DNA from: Bathynomus jamesi
Lineage: Eukaryota > Arthropoda > Malacostraca > Isopoda > Cirolanidae
NCBI GenBank assembly: GCA_023014485.1
Contig: JAJOZX010012046.1
Location: 12,501 to 76,500 of the forward strand
Direction: 5' to 3'
DNA length: 64,000 nucleotides
Shown in pieces: positions 54,485-64,000 of the stretch. The position numbers and the translations under genes were made by a program. Position 1 is the stretch's first letter, and the number at the start of each line of letters is the position of its first letter. The notes beneath the pieces were generated by a model. It was not told where the DNA came from. It made no database searches and was given only the letters and a program-made list of their open reading frames with translations.

Positions 54485-54720
54485 CGCCTCGGTAATGTAG
54501 TGGTTAGCATCGCCCCGGGATCGAGACCCGGTGACGGCAGGCGGCGAGCAGCAAAGCCCAGCTGTTCATCCTTCCACACAATAAAGAAATTGGTTGGTAG
54601 ATAAATGGGTATCCTGGGTAGCCTAGTGGATAAGACGCTGGGCGTTCGACCAGGTGCGTGACCAGAACATCGTGAAAGGACAAAGAATTTGTGTGCTCGA
54701 TCTCCTTAGAAAACATACTG
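54485..54720 (+). repeat. tRNA-derived SINE(s)
   Basis: A head with box-A-like TGTAGTGGTTAGCATC and box-B-like GGGATCGAGACCCGG, then the SINE tail TGACGGCAGGCGGC ... CATCCTTCCACACAATAAAG. A second tRNA-like head follows (TAGCCTAGTGGATAAGACGC and CGTTCGACCAGG). Probably one SINE with another inserted or appended. Confidence 0.65.
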
Positions 54721-57700
54721 TTACCAAGTTCAGTGTTTAAATAACAAACATTTAAAGAGATTTATTGGGCAGAATTATTAAAAAGTAAAATGTATAATCC
54801 ACTGGAGCCGAAACGTAACCACTGTTGTTCCTGGTAATAGAGGAAGAAATTTTATACTGAGGACCTCAGGGGGTTTCCCATGGCAATATCGTCCACCTAA
54901 TGTATAAATGACCATTAAACAACCGCCATTTCTGACAGGCGCTTAAATTGAAACTAACAAACCATTAATGAAGGGGGTTATCGTTTCTTTCAAAGAAACG
55001 TTTGTGAATAAAGATACCACGTCGAGACTAACCGTGTATAAATTATTATTAAGGTAATAAAGCCACAATAAGAAATAGATTCATTAGAACCAATCTTTCG
55101 ACCTAATCTAAGATCTTCATCCGGTGCGGATAAAGAGGAAGAGAAGAAGATAGTCAATTTATGACAAAAGAACTGGAAGTGAGGAAGACGGATTAGGAAA
55201 AGGATGAGAAAAAGTTTGGAAAGGGATGAGAAAAGGGATTAAGGAAGATCGAAGATATAAAATGAATATAAGGTGCATTGAATTTGGAAATATACATAAG
55301 GTCTCTAATTCGCAGTGTTTGGCAACTGGCGACCGAAATTATATAGACTTTTAATCTTTTTCACCTAATTAGAGAGATATAATTACACTACTTTCCTAAA
55401 GTTGGTGTATTAATATAGACACACACTACATTCAAAATGCTCAGATTTACACTGAAAAAAATTACAATTTCATTTTGTATGAATATAAACATTGTCAACT
55501 TTTGCGAATTTTTCTCTATAGAAACTGCCGTAACCTGCAAATTTATATATTTAATAGCGTATCAGAATAATGCGTAAAACTCGTAAGATTAAAATAAAGG
55601 TAACGATGGTATTAAGAAATAAAGTTATTTTAAAGTGTTTGATTCTGGTGATAATTAAATCATTTTAAATTTAAGAATCAAAATAGAGTTTGAAGCGCGG
55701 TTGCCTGTGTTATAAGTTGACACCGATTTCTGTGATTGATCCAAAGAAAATAAATGAGCGTGTCAGAGGAGAAACTAAATTTTAAGCAAATTTCAACTCT
55801 TAAAATCTCTATGGTTCGTTAGAAAGAGTTTGTCAGAATATAGTTGATTTTACAAGTTTATTTCCAAGCGAGATATTTTTGGCGGTTTAAAAGATTGTTT
55901 CGAAGCGAATGAAAAATCTTTCGGTTTGCTTAAAATGTTAAATAGCCCTCAAGTTATCGCTCAGTAATTTGGTAAGAGATTCATTTGGTGATTTTCTTTT
56001 TTGTTTCTTATCTAAAAGTTCTAGATTGCAGTATCTAGAGACTAGACTGCAGTATTTAGAGATTGTCTTCACTACTGAAATAAACTGTATTCGAACTCAA
56101 CAAATTAAAGGTGATCAGTTAGGCAAAGTCTAAGTGATATGGAAGGGTACTGAATTTGTGAGTTAGTTTATGGAGAATGAACTCAGTTGGAATTCTTCCC
56201 TCTAGGCATTAAGTGGCACAGTCACGGTTTCAAAATTAAGTTATTGCGTACCTTTTTCGGGTATTGTGACATTTTCACTGTTTCATAATTCTAAAAAAAA
56301 TTCTAAGAAAATTCTAAATTTGTCACGTTTGTGATGATTAATTTCCGCGGATAATTATGTAGAGTTTGTGCTAAAATAAATTTGGTGAACTTATTTCTCG
56401 AAAAATCTGCCGAACTCGCGCGGAAGTTTTGAAACAAAATTTGTTTTTGTAACTCTTACTTCAAAGAAATTTTAGTGGTTTAGCGCTTAAGAACTCCAGA
56501 GGGAAGTACTTGAAGGGGAAGTTAGGCAGGAGACAGGAGTGCTGGAACTCCGTTTCTCCTGTCACTGTCCCCTTCAGCTGATCTTTATCCGCGTCTCATC
56601 TATCCTGTGAGCAGTCCAGCATGCTCTCAAATATACACTTCTCCCTCTATTCTTCACTACAAATGCATGCATTTCACACACTACACAATCTTTTTAAAAA
56701 TTTATAATAAAAAAATGGCATTATGAACATTATGACCTTGACTTCGGCTCTCCCCTTCTTACATAGGGGAGAAGTTTTGCGGGCGTTCGCCCTTGGCCCC
56801 TCCTTCCTGCATAAAAACCCGACCCATCCTGAAGTGAATTCATAGGTGCAATCAAATAGTAGCTGCACCACAAAAAACAATTAATTTTCTGAGTACAGTC
56901 GAATTTCAGAACGTGGGGGTACAAGCTGCCCATCGAACAGCTTTTTAAATAAGACTGTGTTCAATCTATCCCATATGTGTCTGACTGGGACAATACCCGG
57001 TGTGAAGAGAATAATTGTAAAGGACGGTAAGTGGTTCAGAAATAATATCACCACACGATTTATATTATATCATAGATGGTCAACTGGCGGCCCGTAGGCC
57101 AGTGTTATTTAGAATTTCTGACTTTTAAAATAGTGTGTTTTTTAATATTTCGTGTTGCAAATTCTAAACGTACATTACCGGTCATATAACTTCGGTCCCT
57201 TTGGTATGAAATCTATGGCGCAGTTTTTGTTTTAAAGACCGTTTATTGCTGTCTTTACGTCAGCTGAAGTTATTGAGAGGAAGGAGAAACTTTGTGGATG
57301 TTCTCCTCCCATAAAATCTCCCCTACCCACCTTCCTATCTTTGAGAATTGTTTGTCGAGTTCGTTTGCTAAGGTTATTAAATCAGTAACTATTATTGATA
57401 TGAAGTTTGTGGAAAACAGCTCCCTTTCGGTGTTTCATTTAATGTTTTGTTAATTAATTTACAAGTCAATTTTGGATCACCATTTTTGTTTCATGAAATT
57501 CAATTTGAGTAAAATTATTGTTTCGCCATTTTGATTAGTTTTCGAAGATTGTTTTAATATCTACTGCAAAGCACCCGAGGAACAATGGCTTTTTTCACTC
57601 TTTTATATAATTTGTGCTTTCAGTCGATTGACTTCAAATAACCCGCTGATAAACCATGGATTTCGTTTTCATTGAGTTATTTCGTTATAGGGATTCGTCA

Positions 57701-57812
57701 ATATAGTGTCAAACTGTAAAACCTTTGTATTTAAATCCAGATCCTCATTGATATAGCAAAGAAGAACTACCTAATTTATGTGAAAAATTATTCTACACAG
57801 GGATCCGAACTA

Positions 57813-57866
<54 letters not shown>

Positions 57867-58589
57867 GTAAGTGCTATATAAAATAAGAAGTATGCAAACC
57901 AAGGGAAAGAGTCAAATATATCAGCAATGATTACACCCGAGTTGACGTTTCAGGTCAAATTACTCCATATGCGATCAATCTGGATGGAATTTGATACAAC
58001 CATATTAATTCTGGTAGTTTTATTTACGCAAAAGTAAAACACATCAACAAAGTTAATTAATTTTTTGTGTATATATTACTATTAATTGTCAAGAGATTTA
58101 TATTCATATCCTCTGCAATAACCGTTTCTCTCTTTTAAGCTATATTTGTATACTGAATCTAGGTGGTCAATAAATTACAGGCGGCTCCCACTTGGATGGC
58201 GATATTTTATTGGCTCCTACATTTACTGACCCACCGACACTTTCCATGTAGTCGTAGGGCACACATGCATCTTTAACCCTCAACTGCCATCGTTTTCTGT
58301 TGGTCATACAAAATTAAACTGATCGGGATCCTCCCTGACCCAAAAAAAGAGTGGTTGATGATTAATTGTGACAGATTAATGATTAATTGAAAGATACAAT
58401 AATAAAGATACAAAAAATCTAATTAATCACACTAGACAAGCGGCAAGCAATATAATGAATGTTGTGGAAGTTTGTTATAATTCAATGGCTGAATTTGAGG
58501 ATTATTATTATTATCATATTATTTCTTTGTTGCCAGCTATTTTTCCATGTACTGTATATATATATATATGTATACATACAGCATACACA
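54721..58589. other. Long spacer without a recognised gene
   Basis: Nearly 4 kb with only short frames. A hAT-like terminus is at 57066-57115 and (TA)n at 57817-57862. A partial inverted repeat surrounds 56510-56580 (AAGGGGAAGTT and GTCCCCTTC). Confidence 0.5.
57066..57115. mobile_element. hAT-type terminus, single end
   Basis: ATGGTCAACTGGCGGCCCGTAGGCCAGTG resembles the beginning of a hAT MITE with the GGCGGCCCG motif. No partner end found. Confidence 0.4.
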
Positions 58590-59010
58590 CACACACACGA
58601 CTGACAAAAGTAAATGGACACCACAATGATTGTTCTCAAGAATAAATGGCAAACCTCATCAACTGAACGCCAGAACGTGGGTCAGCTTTACATAATGAAA
58701 AGGGGAATGCAACACCGTTCTAAATATGTTCATTTTTTTCAACATGACTTTGCTCCAGCTCATGCGGCTCGTGCAACACTTGCGTGGTTTGATGTTCGTG
58801 AAATTGAAATGTCAGCTAATTCTCCCGATCTTAATCCATAGAAAATCTTTGGAATATTGCTAAGCAGGTCCAAAAGCTTAAACCAGGAACACTTAGAGAA
58901 CTGAAGACGTGTTTTGACAACCTAGCAATCGATAACTACAGAAGAATGCAAAAGGCTTGTCGACTCGATGCTACGTCGATTGGAGGCCGTAATCAGGACT
59001 AAGAGTGGAC
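58590..59010 (+). pseudogene. Tc1-like transposase, C-terminal remnant
   Basis: ACTGACAAAAGTAAATGGAC resembles a terminus. The frame continues with HFFQHDFAPAHAA (second catalytic Asp block), SANSPDLNP (before the third acidic residue) and then, frame-shifted, ENLWNIAKQ and the C-terminal helix. Stops throughout. Confidence 0.75.
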
Positions 59011-59337
59011 CAACTAAATACTAAGACGCGGAGTTAAAAGTCTTTGATAAAAGTTTAATATATTGGCAGTACTCAATAAGCATAATGATTTTATTCTATT
59101 TTTCTGAAGCGCCTGATAAGATACTCTAATATTTTGGTATGTCGTTATGCATTAAGTTTTCACTGTTTAACAAGTTTTTGCTATATTCTAATTTTTTTCA
59201 AAACGGACACATACAGAGGCGTTTTTTTATAATAATGACGTCACAGAACTCGATAATCCTCATAGAGGTGTATAAACTGAAGGTATTATCAAGGTCATAA
59301 GCGCATTTGAGACAGCATTCTATATCTTGGTCCAGAG

Positions 59338-59374
<37 letters not shown>

Positions 59375-59789
59375 TATTGCCCTGCCAAAATAAAATGAAC
59401 ACCCTCCTAAAGCAAAGGAATCGGAATGGACATGTGGCACCGTCCTCTTAAAACCATGTCCTCCAAGTGAAGTTTCCGTTAAGAAACAAATGCTGGAGCT
59501 TCTTATCCAAGATAGATGCGTAATCTTAAAATTCAGATGTCCCGCTAAGAACAAAGGGTCAGTTTGTTCAGTGTGCCAAATGCATGCTCACATCTTAACA
59601 TCACAGATACCGAATTTTACACTGGGTTGCACCAATTTAGGATTCATCATAGCGTCACAGATTCTCCATATCTAGATCCGTCCTCCCGAAGCAAAATGCT
59701 GATTTGTCTAAGGAAGCAAAAGAGTGCCAACACTGATCAGAATTATCCTTCATTTACATAGAATACTCGTATCGTTTCCTCTTATTACT
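59011..59789. other. Spacer
   Basis: (TA)n at 59340-59366. CCCTGCCAAAATAAAATGAAC at 59381 looks like a Tc1-type terminus without coding remnant. Confidence 0.4.
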
Positions 59790-60050
59790 CTCAGAGCAAT
59801 GGCTCCAATCTAGCTACACGCCCTCTGTACCCATTTCTATGTAGGACGGTCGATGCAGAACAACGCTCTCTGAACCTAATGAGAGGAAAGGTTTACGGTC
59901 CTGATGGTGTCCCTCCTATTGTTCTCAAGAACTGTGCTTCTGTGTTGACACCCTGCGTAGGTAAACTCTCGTCTGTCTTTCATCTGGTACTTTTCCTTCC
60001 TGCTAGAAATTCGCTTTCATTCAGCAGGTCCTAAAGAAGGGTGATTACTG
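59790..60050 (+). pseudogene. LINE reverse-transcriptase fragment (plus strand)
   Basis: Plus-strand blocks RGKVYGPDGVPPIVLKNCAS and VLTPCVGKL are the N-terminal reverse-transcriptase region (A/GPDG-P) of jockey/CR1-type LINEs. Confidence 0.75.
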
Positions 60051-60104
60051 TATAATTCCATGATCACATTTCTAAAAGACTAACATAATCAACATAAATT
60101 ACAT

Positions 60105-60500
60105 CTATGTTTTGACTTCTTCACAACGTTTCCAGCATTTTCTATCGGTGATCTAACAGCTGTGATAGACATCTTCCGGCTGAGAATCCATGTTGGTTTG
60201 GAGTGAATTTAATTTCTTGAAGGTTGTAAGGAATTTTGTCTCTGATAACACGTCCAAAGTACTTTATAAGGCGAGAAACGAGTGAACTGTCGATAGTTCT
60301 TCAAGTTTGGCATTGCTCTGTTACTTCCTTGAATAAGGGAGCAATATTCATTTTGTTTAATAGGAGTGGAATTTGTTCCCGTGTGGAGTGATTTTTCCAT
60401 AGTACATGTAAGTATTGTTGCTCGAATATACTCTCTGCACCACTTTAGAAATGTAACACTCAATGTGCGCTCCAGGGATTCCCTGGTGTTAAATTTTCTC
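60105..60500 (-). pseudogene. LINE reverse-transcriptase fragment (minus strand)
   Basis: The minus-strand translation, with frame changes, shows a NYR-like block, then LVSRLIKYFGRVIRD, then FTPNQHGFSAGRC (the reverse-transcriptase Q-GF-GR block) ending near 60110. Orientation is opposite to the fragment 59790-60050, so these are two insertions or an inversion. Confidence 0.7.
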
Positions 60501-61027
60501 ATATTTGTGATACAGTCTTAATGATATTCTTTTCGAAGAATTCAAAATCAATTAATGCATTCGTGTATATACCTGTTCTTCACTGGTTTGTACGAATATC
60601 CATGTCAAAGAATTCATCCGGATTTTCTATTTTCATCGCGGGCTTAGGGGTACTGAACACAGATTTAAATTGTGCCTTTAGTAGTTCATTTTTTCTGGGT
60701 CATTTATGTATTCGTTTATTCGATCTTTTAACGGATCAACACTCTCTTTACTCTTCATTTTCCTTTTCGCAAAAGTGTAAAATTTTTTGGGTTAATTTTC
60801 GTTCTCTGCTACCTTGTTTTCCTTCTCGTTCGTGTTACGGATGAATGTTTGTTTCTGACCCATTTGTATTTCGACTAGTTTTCCCGAGCTTGAGTTTTCT
60901 TGCGCCTGTTTTGCATCTGTGGGTATTTTTTACGATTTCTTTCCGTTGTCTAAACGTTCTGATGTTTCTCACGAATTTTATATACAGTGTGTATATATCA
61001 CAAACCACAAAAACAAACACCGATGGG

Positions 61028-61059
<32 letters not shown>

Positions 61060-62193
61060 TTCCAAATGATTTATTACACTTCAAAGTTTGCTACCAGTAA
61101 TTGTATAGTTAAATTAAGTGGAGTAAAAGGTTATCAAATAGATAAGTGGGTACAGTCTGCTGGCTGTTGTAATTATGTACTTTTTCGGTGTATATAAATT
61201 TGCTGACACTAGGGTTTCAGATCTTGCAAATTCGAACTGAACGAGTGCCAAATGGACGCTGCCACTCGTACAAATAAAAAGAGGCGGCGGAAGCGAAGGA
61301 CCTTGGGTGATCTGACCACAGGATGCGGTTTACATTTCTCCATTTCTCTGTACTTAATTTGTTACTTTAAAGAGATCAAGGTTTGAGAAAAGTAGCTTCG
61401 ATCCCCCTAAAAAGTTTCCTCAAGAAACCAGTTTAAGTCAACAACTTTTAACTGACATTTTAATCTTGCAAAATATATACAAATTTCCCCTTAAATGCAG
61501 AGCAAACCTTTTGACTTGCGAGTTGATCCTGAATATTTTAGCACTTAAAAGTTTTACTTCCAAACATATAGCTCAAACTTACAACTCAGTTAAATTATAA
61601 CTTCTAACTTAATAAATTAAAGTTAAGTCGATGAATAAATAACTTTTAATGTGCTAAAATTTATCCTTCAGAACTTAAAATACCTGCAAATGAAAGTGAA
61701 CAAACTTTTTAATTTACAGCAAATTTACTAATGTCAAGATTATATGCAATTACAGAAGGTGCTTCCAAAAGAGTCAGGTTGGGAAATGAAAAGATTTAAT
61801 AGTACTACGAAGTTCTACTGCCTCTTTCATACTAATTAGTTACAGGTAAAAGAAAGGAAAGTTATTCCTGGGAAAAGGAAAGTAGGAGTTAATAAGCAAA
61901 AAGTTAAAAGAGTATAATAAAAAAGAAATCTTCTGAAGCTTTACTGAAGAGGTATTCAAAGGGTAAAGGTTCGTTTCTTTTAAGTGATTTACAATATGTT
62001 ACAATCGACTTCCAAACTTTACAATATAAAAATTTTCAAGTGATTTTCTTTTCATAGAAGAACGTAAAAATGAACAGTTGTAGGAATTACTAAGATTGTT
62101 TTTATGGTTAAACTTATAAATTTTCTAAATAAACTATCCATAAACCGTAGTTTACCCATAGTTGTATAATTTTTCAGATACACTATATATACA
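60501..62193. other. Spacer
   Basis: (CA)n at 61029-61058. No gene or element recognised. Frames here are short and of biased composition. Confidence 0.45.
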
Positions 62194-62520
62194 CAGGGTG
62201 GCGCAAACGTCGCGCATCAGAGGAATTTTCGGTGTTGACTATAATATATATTTTTTCTTTCGAAATTAACAATAGACGAGAGGGTAAGCTTAGTTTTAAT
62301 GTATGGAATACCAGGTACAACAAATCGATGAATCGGTACAGAATTTAAATTCTGCACCGATTCATCGATTTGTAGAACCTGGTATTCCATGCATTAAAAC
62401 CAAGTTCACCCCTCTCGTCTATTGTTAATTTCGTAGCCATCCCCTACCTAAAAGAAAAAAAATAATATACTATAATCAACATTGAAAATTCCTATGATGC
62501 GCGGCTTTTGCGCCACCCTG
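62194..62520. mobile_element. 327-bp palindromic MITE
   Basis: CAGGGTGGCGCAAACGTCGC at the left and its near inverse at the right. A long inverted core (TACCAGGT..., CGATGAATCGGT) meets at a central AATTTAAATT. Adjacent TATA suggests a TA target. Confidence 0.88.
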
Positions 62521-62521
62521 T

Positions 62522-62719
62522 ATATGGGATGAATTTCACAATTAAACACGTGAAATGAATAAATGATACAAACCCACAAGGAAAAGGAATAATGATTCCA
62601 AGGCCTCTCGTATATTCAGAAGTACACCTCGTCAGGGAATCATTCCCTGACGAGATGTACTTCTGAATACACGAAAGACCTTGGAATCATTTTTCCTTTT
62701 CCTTGTGGGTTTGCATCAT
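62522..62719. repeat. Fold-back small repeat family, most complete copy
   Basis: GGGATGAATTTCACAATTAAAC is followed by two full inverted arms meeting at GGAATCATTCC. Each arm has CTGACGAG, a GTGTA/TACAC (or TATAC) stem, a GAAAG or GAGAG box, then CCTTGGAATCATT. Stem I (AATGATTCC with GGAATCATT) is nine perfect pairs. Confidence 0.85.
62637..62691 (+). ncRNA. Hammerhead-ribozyme-like motif in the fold-back repeat
   Basis: Stem I strand ATCATTCC region, CTGACGA, one extra base, the stem II (TGTA...TACA), GAAAG, CCTTGG. A self-complementary AAGGCCTT in the sister copies would form a dimeric helix III. Same layout as in the Penelope copies. Confidence 0.5.
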
Positions 62720-62739
62720 GTATATATACATACTTAGGA

Positions 62740-64000
62740 GAAGGAACAACAGCGCAAGTCGCAAACATTTTGTTTAAATTGAGACGTTTCGAAACAATCA
62801 GGTTCCATCTTCAATAACTAAAAATTAAAACATCAAAATCAAAATTATTCTTACGATCCACACGCAACACAAAATTATAAATATCATTGTAAACTAAACA
62901 CTCACAAAAAAAAAAAAGCTAAAAAAAACGGCAAACTTACTTCAAACACAATAAATCAGTTGAAGAACTACAATTGTTTAAACTAGGTCTCTCCTTGTAA
63001 ATATACGACGACTCCATTACGTGAAGGTTCGAGTATGATCCTCCATTGCCGAGGAAAGAGAAATTTGACTCCATAAAAGGGTGGTAATAGTGGTGTGAAT
63101 GTTCCTATTGTAGAATAAGGTGCTTTAACTAAAGGATAATTTGTTTGTACCGATCTACCTAGATCATGGGTCGGGGAACTTTTTTGGGTATTACCCACAA
63201 ATCTATTTGAGTAAAATGAAATTACCCCCAGACTTCAAAGTAAACAAAAACAAGCCAATTGCTCTTAAAATTGTTGCATATGGTGTCTCTCATACCGCAC
63301 GCATTACCCCCAAAATGTTTAAATGTATCCCATTTGGGGTAATTTACCCCTGTTCGCCGACCACTGACCTAGATGTTAAAAAATGTGGAATTTCAAATGT
63401 TGTTTTGCTTTCCCGATGTACGATCCCATACAGCGATCGCACATGAATTTATAAATTATCGAGCAGAGTCTGTATTTTATCTTTTAATGTAATGTAGTTA
63501 GCCATTGTTGTATGGTCTACAAAGGATTTTAAGTTCCAACTGGGGAAAGCATTCTCTGATAAATTTGCAGAGCTGGTTTCTCAAACGTAATCCCATAAAC
63601 CAGTATAAGGGAGAGGTAAATAAACTTTGTTCCTGGAAACAGTAGTAATGTGCACCGAACCCGAATTTAATAACTTATCTAAAGTATTACCCATCACTGA
63701 ATTAATAAAATTTACAGAACAACCATTTCCATGAAGAAATCCTCTACGAAATTCTAACTTCAAAGTGGAGAGATACGTAATTCGAGCAAATATTATATGC
63801 TCCATTCGTTAGAGTGGCAATAAGGTTGTTTTTATATTTCAACGGGATAAAAAAGTTCAATCTGGTGGTCAAGTCAGTAAAATTGGGCTTACGATAAACC
63901 GACGTTTTAAAACCATCATTATTTCGAGTGATTGAAATATTCAGAAATAATAAATACTCATTCGCTTCAACTTCGGAAATGAATTCGATATTACTATGTT
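62740..64000 (-). pseudogene. Second Penelope-like element, broken, extends past window
   Basis: The minus strand shows, from the right edge inward, a divergent Penelope ORF (EHIIFARITYLSTLKLEFRRGF, then VYLPLPYTG) and the start of the GIY-YIG region (a CDRC-like stretch near 63440). It continues to the 3' end with a GAAGATGG...GAAACGTC motif (about 62772-62820). Frameshifts and a nested hAT MITE (63165-63366) break it. The family differs from the 37-39 kb element. Confidence 0.8.
63165..63366. mobile_element. hAT MITE nested in Penelope copy 2
   Basis: Left CATGGGTCGGGGAAC and inverted right CAGTGGTCGGCGAAC, with an exact 8-bp duplication ACCTAGAT (63157-63164 and 63367-63374). The interior has ATTACCCCC-type inverted motifs. 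Confidence 0.93.

Noticed and set aside
54485..54545. Functional tRNA gene on the plus strand
   Set aside because: Box A and B are recognisable but no proper anticodon arm is seen and SINE-type tail sequence follows directly.
60521..61197. Overlapping frames of 70-107 codons
   Set aside because: Phe/Ser/Leu-rich or microsatellite-derived; no recognisable domain.

Overview
This is a gene-poor, AT-rich stretch of an animal nuclear genome, most likely an arthropod. The evidence is the very high load of mariner/Tc1, hAT, Penelope-like and LINE elements, tRNA-derived SINE pieces, abundant (TA)n, (CA)n and (GA)n tracts, and short interstitial runs of the arthropod telomere pentamer TTAGG. I cannot fix the class; a crustacean or chelicerate would fit. 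I see no clearly functional host gene. The best candidate for host transcription is a TATA box with a GT-AG intron and a 40-codon reading frame near 6.15-6.48 kb. Nearly everything else is a mobile element, a broken copy of one, or an old viral insertion.

The most interesting content is a family of long-inverted-repeat DNA transposons with four members in the window: A (0.77-3.31 kb), B (8.34-12.45 kb), D (18.13-18.97 kb) and C (27.64-31.14 kb). C is the reference copy. It is 3,494 bp long, with about 323-bp terminal inverted repeats starting TAGGGTGG, an exact 8-bp target duplication (CTGTATAT), and one long transposase frame interrupted by a single stop near the C-terminus. The protein carries a hAT-like D-D-CxxH-RW-E layout on an otherwise unfamiliar scaffold with a Cys-rich motif in the N-terminal half. 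B is unusually GC-rich and A is multiply broken and nested. D is an internal-deletion derivative that truncates the viral polymerase gene.

From 12.48 to 18.13 kb lies a decayed adintovirus/Maverick-Polinton insertion. In order it holds a penton-like minor capsid gene, a basic PX-like core gene, the major capsid gene, an adenain-type protease, a packaging ATPase on the opposite strand, a disordered small ORF, and the exonuclease part of a protein-primed DNA polymerase. All but the small disordered ORF carry stops or frameshifts, and a hAT MITE sits inside the ATPase. A separate minus-strand cluster of broken, unrecognised reading frames lies at 3.42-5.56 kb.

The right half is a mosaic: Tc1 copies at 24.36-26.17 and 44.56-46.13 kb, a fold-back mariner at 32.3-33.2 kb, an inverted dimer of a Penelope-like retroelement at 37.3-39.7 kb and a second Penelope copy at 62.7-64.0 kb. 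There are LINE fragments at 33.7, 42.3, 51.2 and 59.8-60.5 kb, hAT relics at 20.1-22.6 and 48.3-49.3 kb, and many MITEs whose target duplications can be read directly. A small fold-back repeat (four copies) and both Penelope copies carry hammerhead-ribozyme-like cores. All positions and similarities were read by eye; no database search was run.
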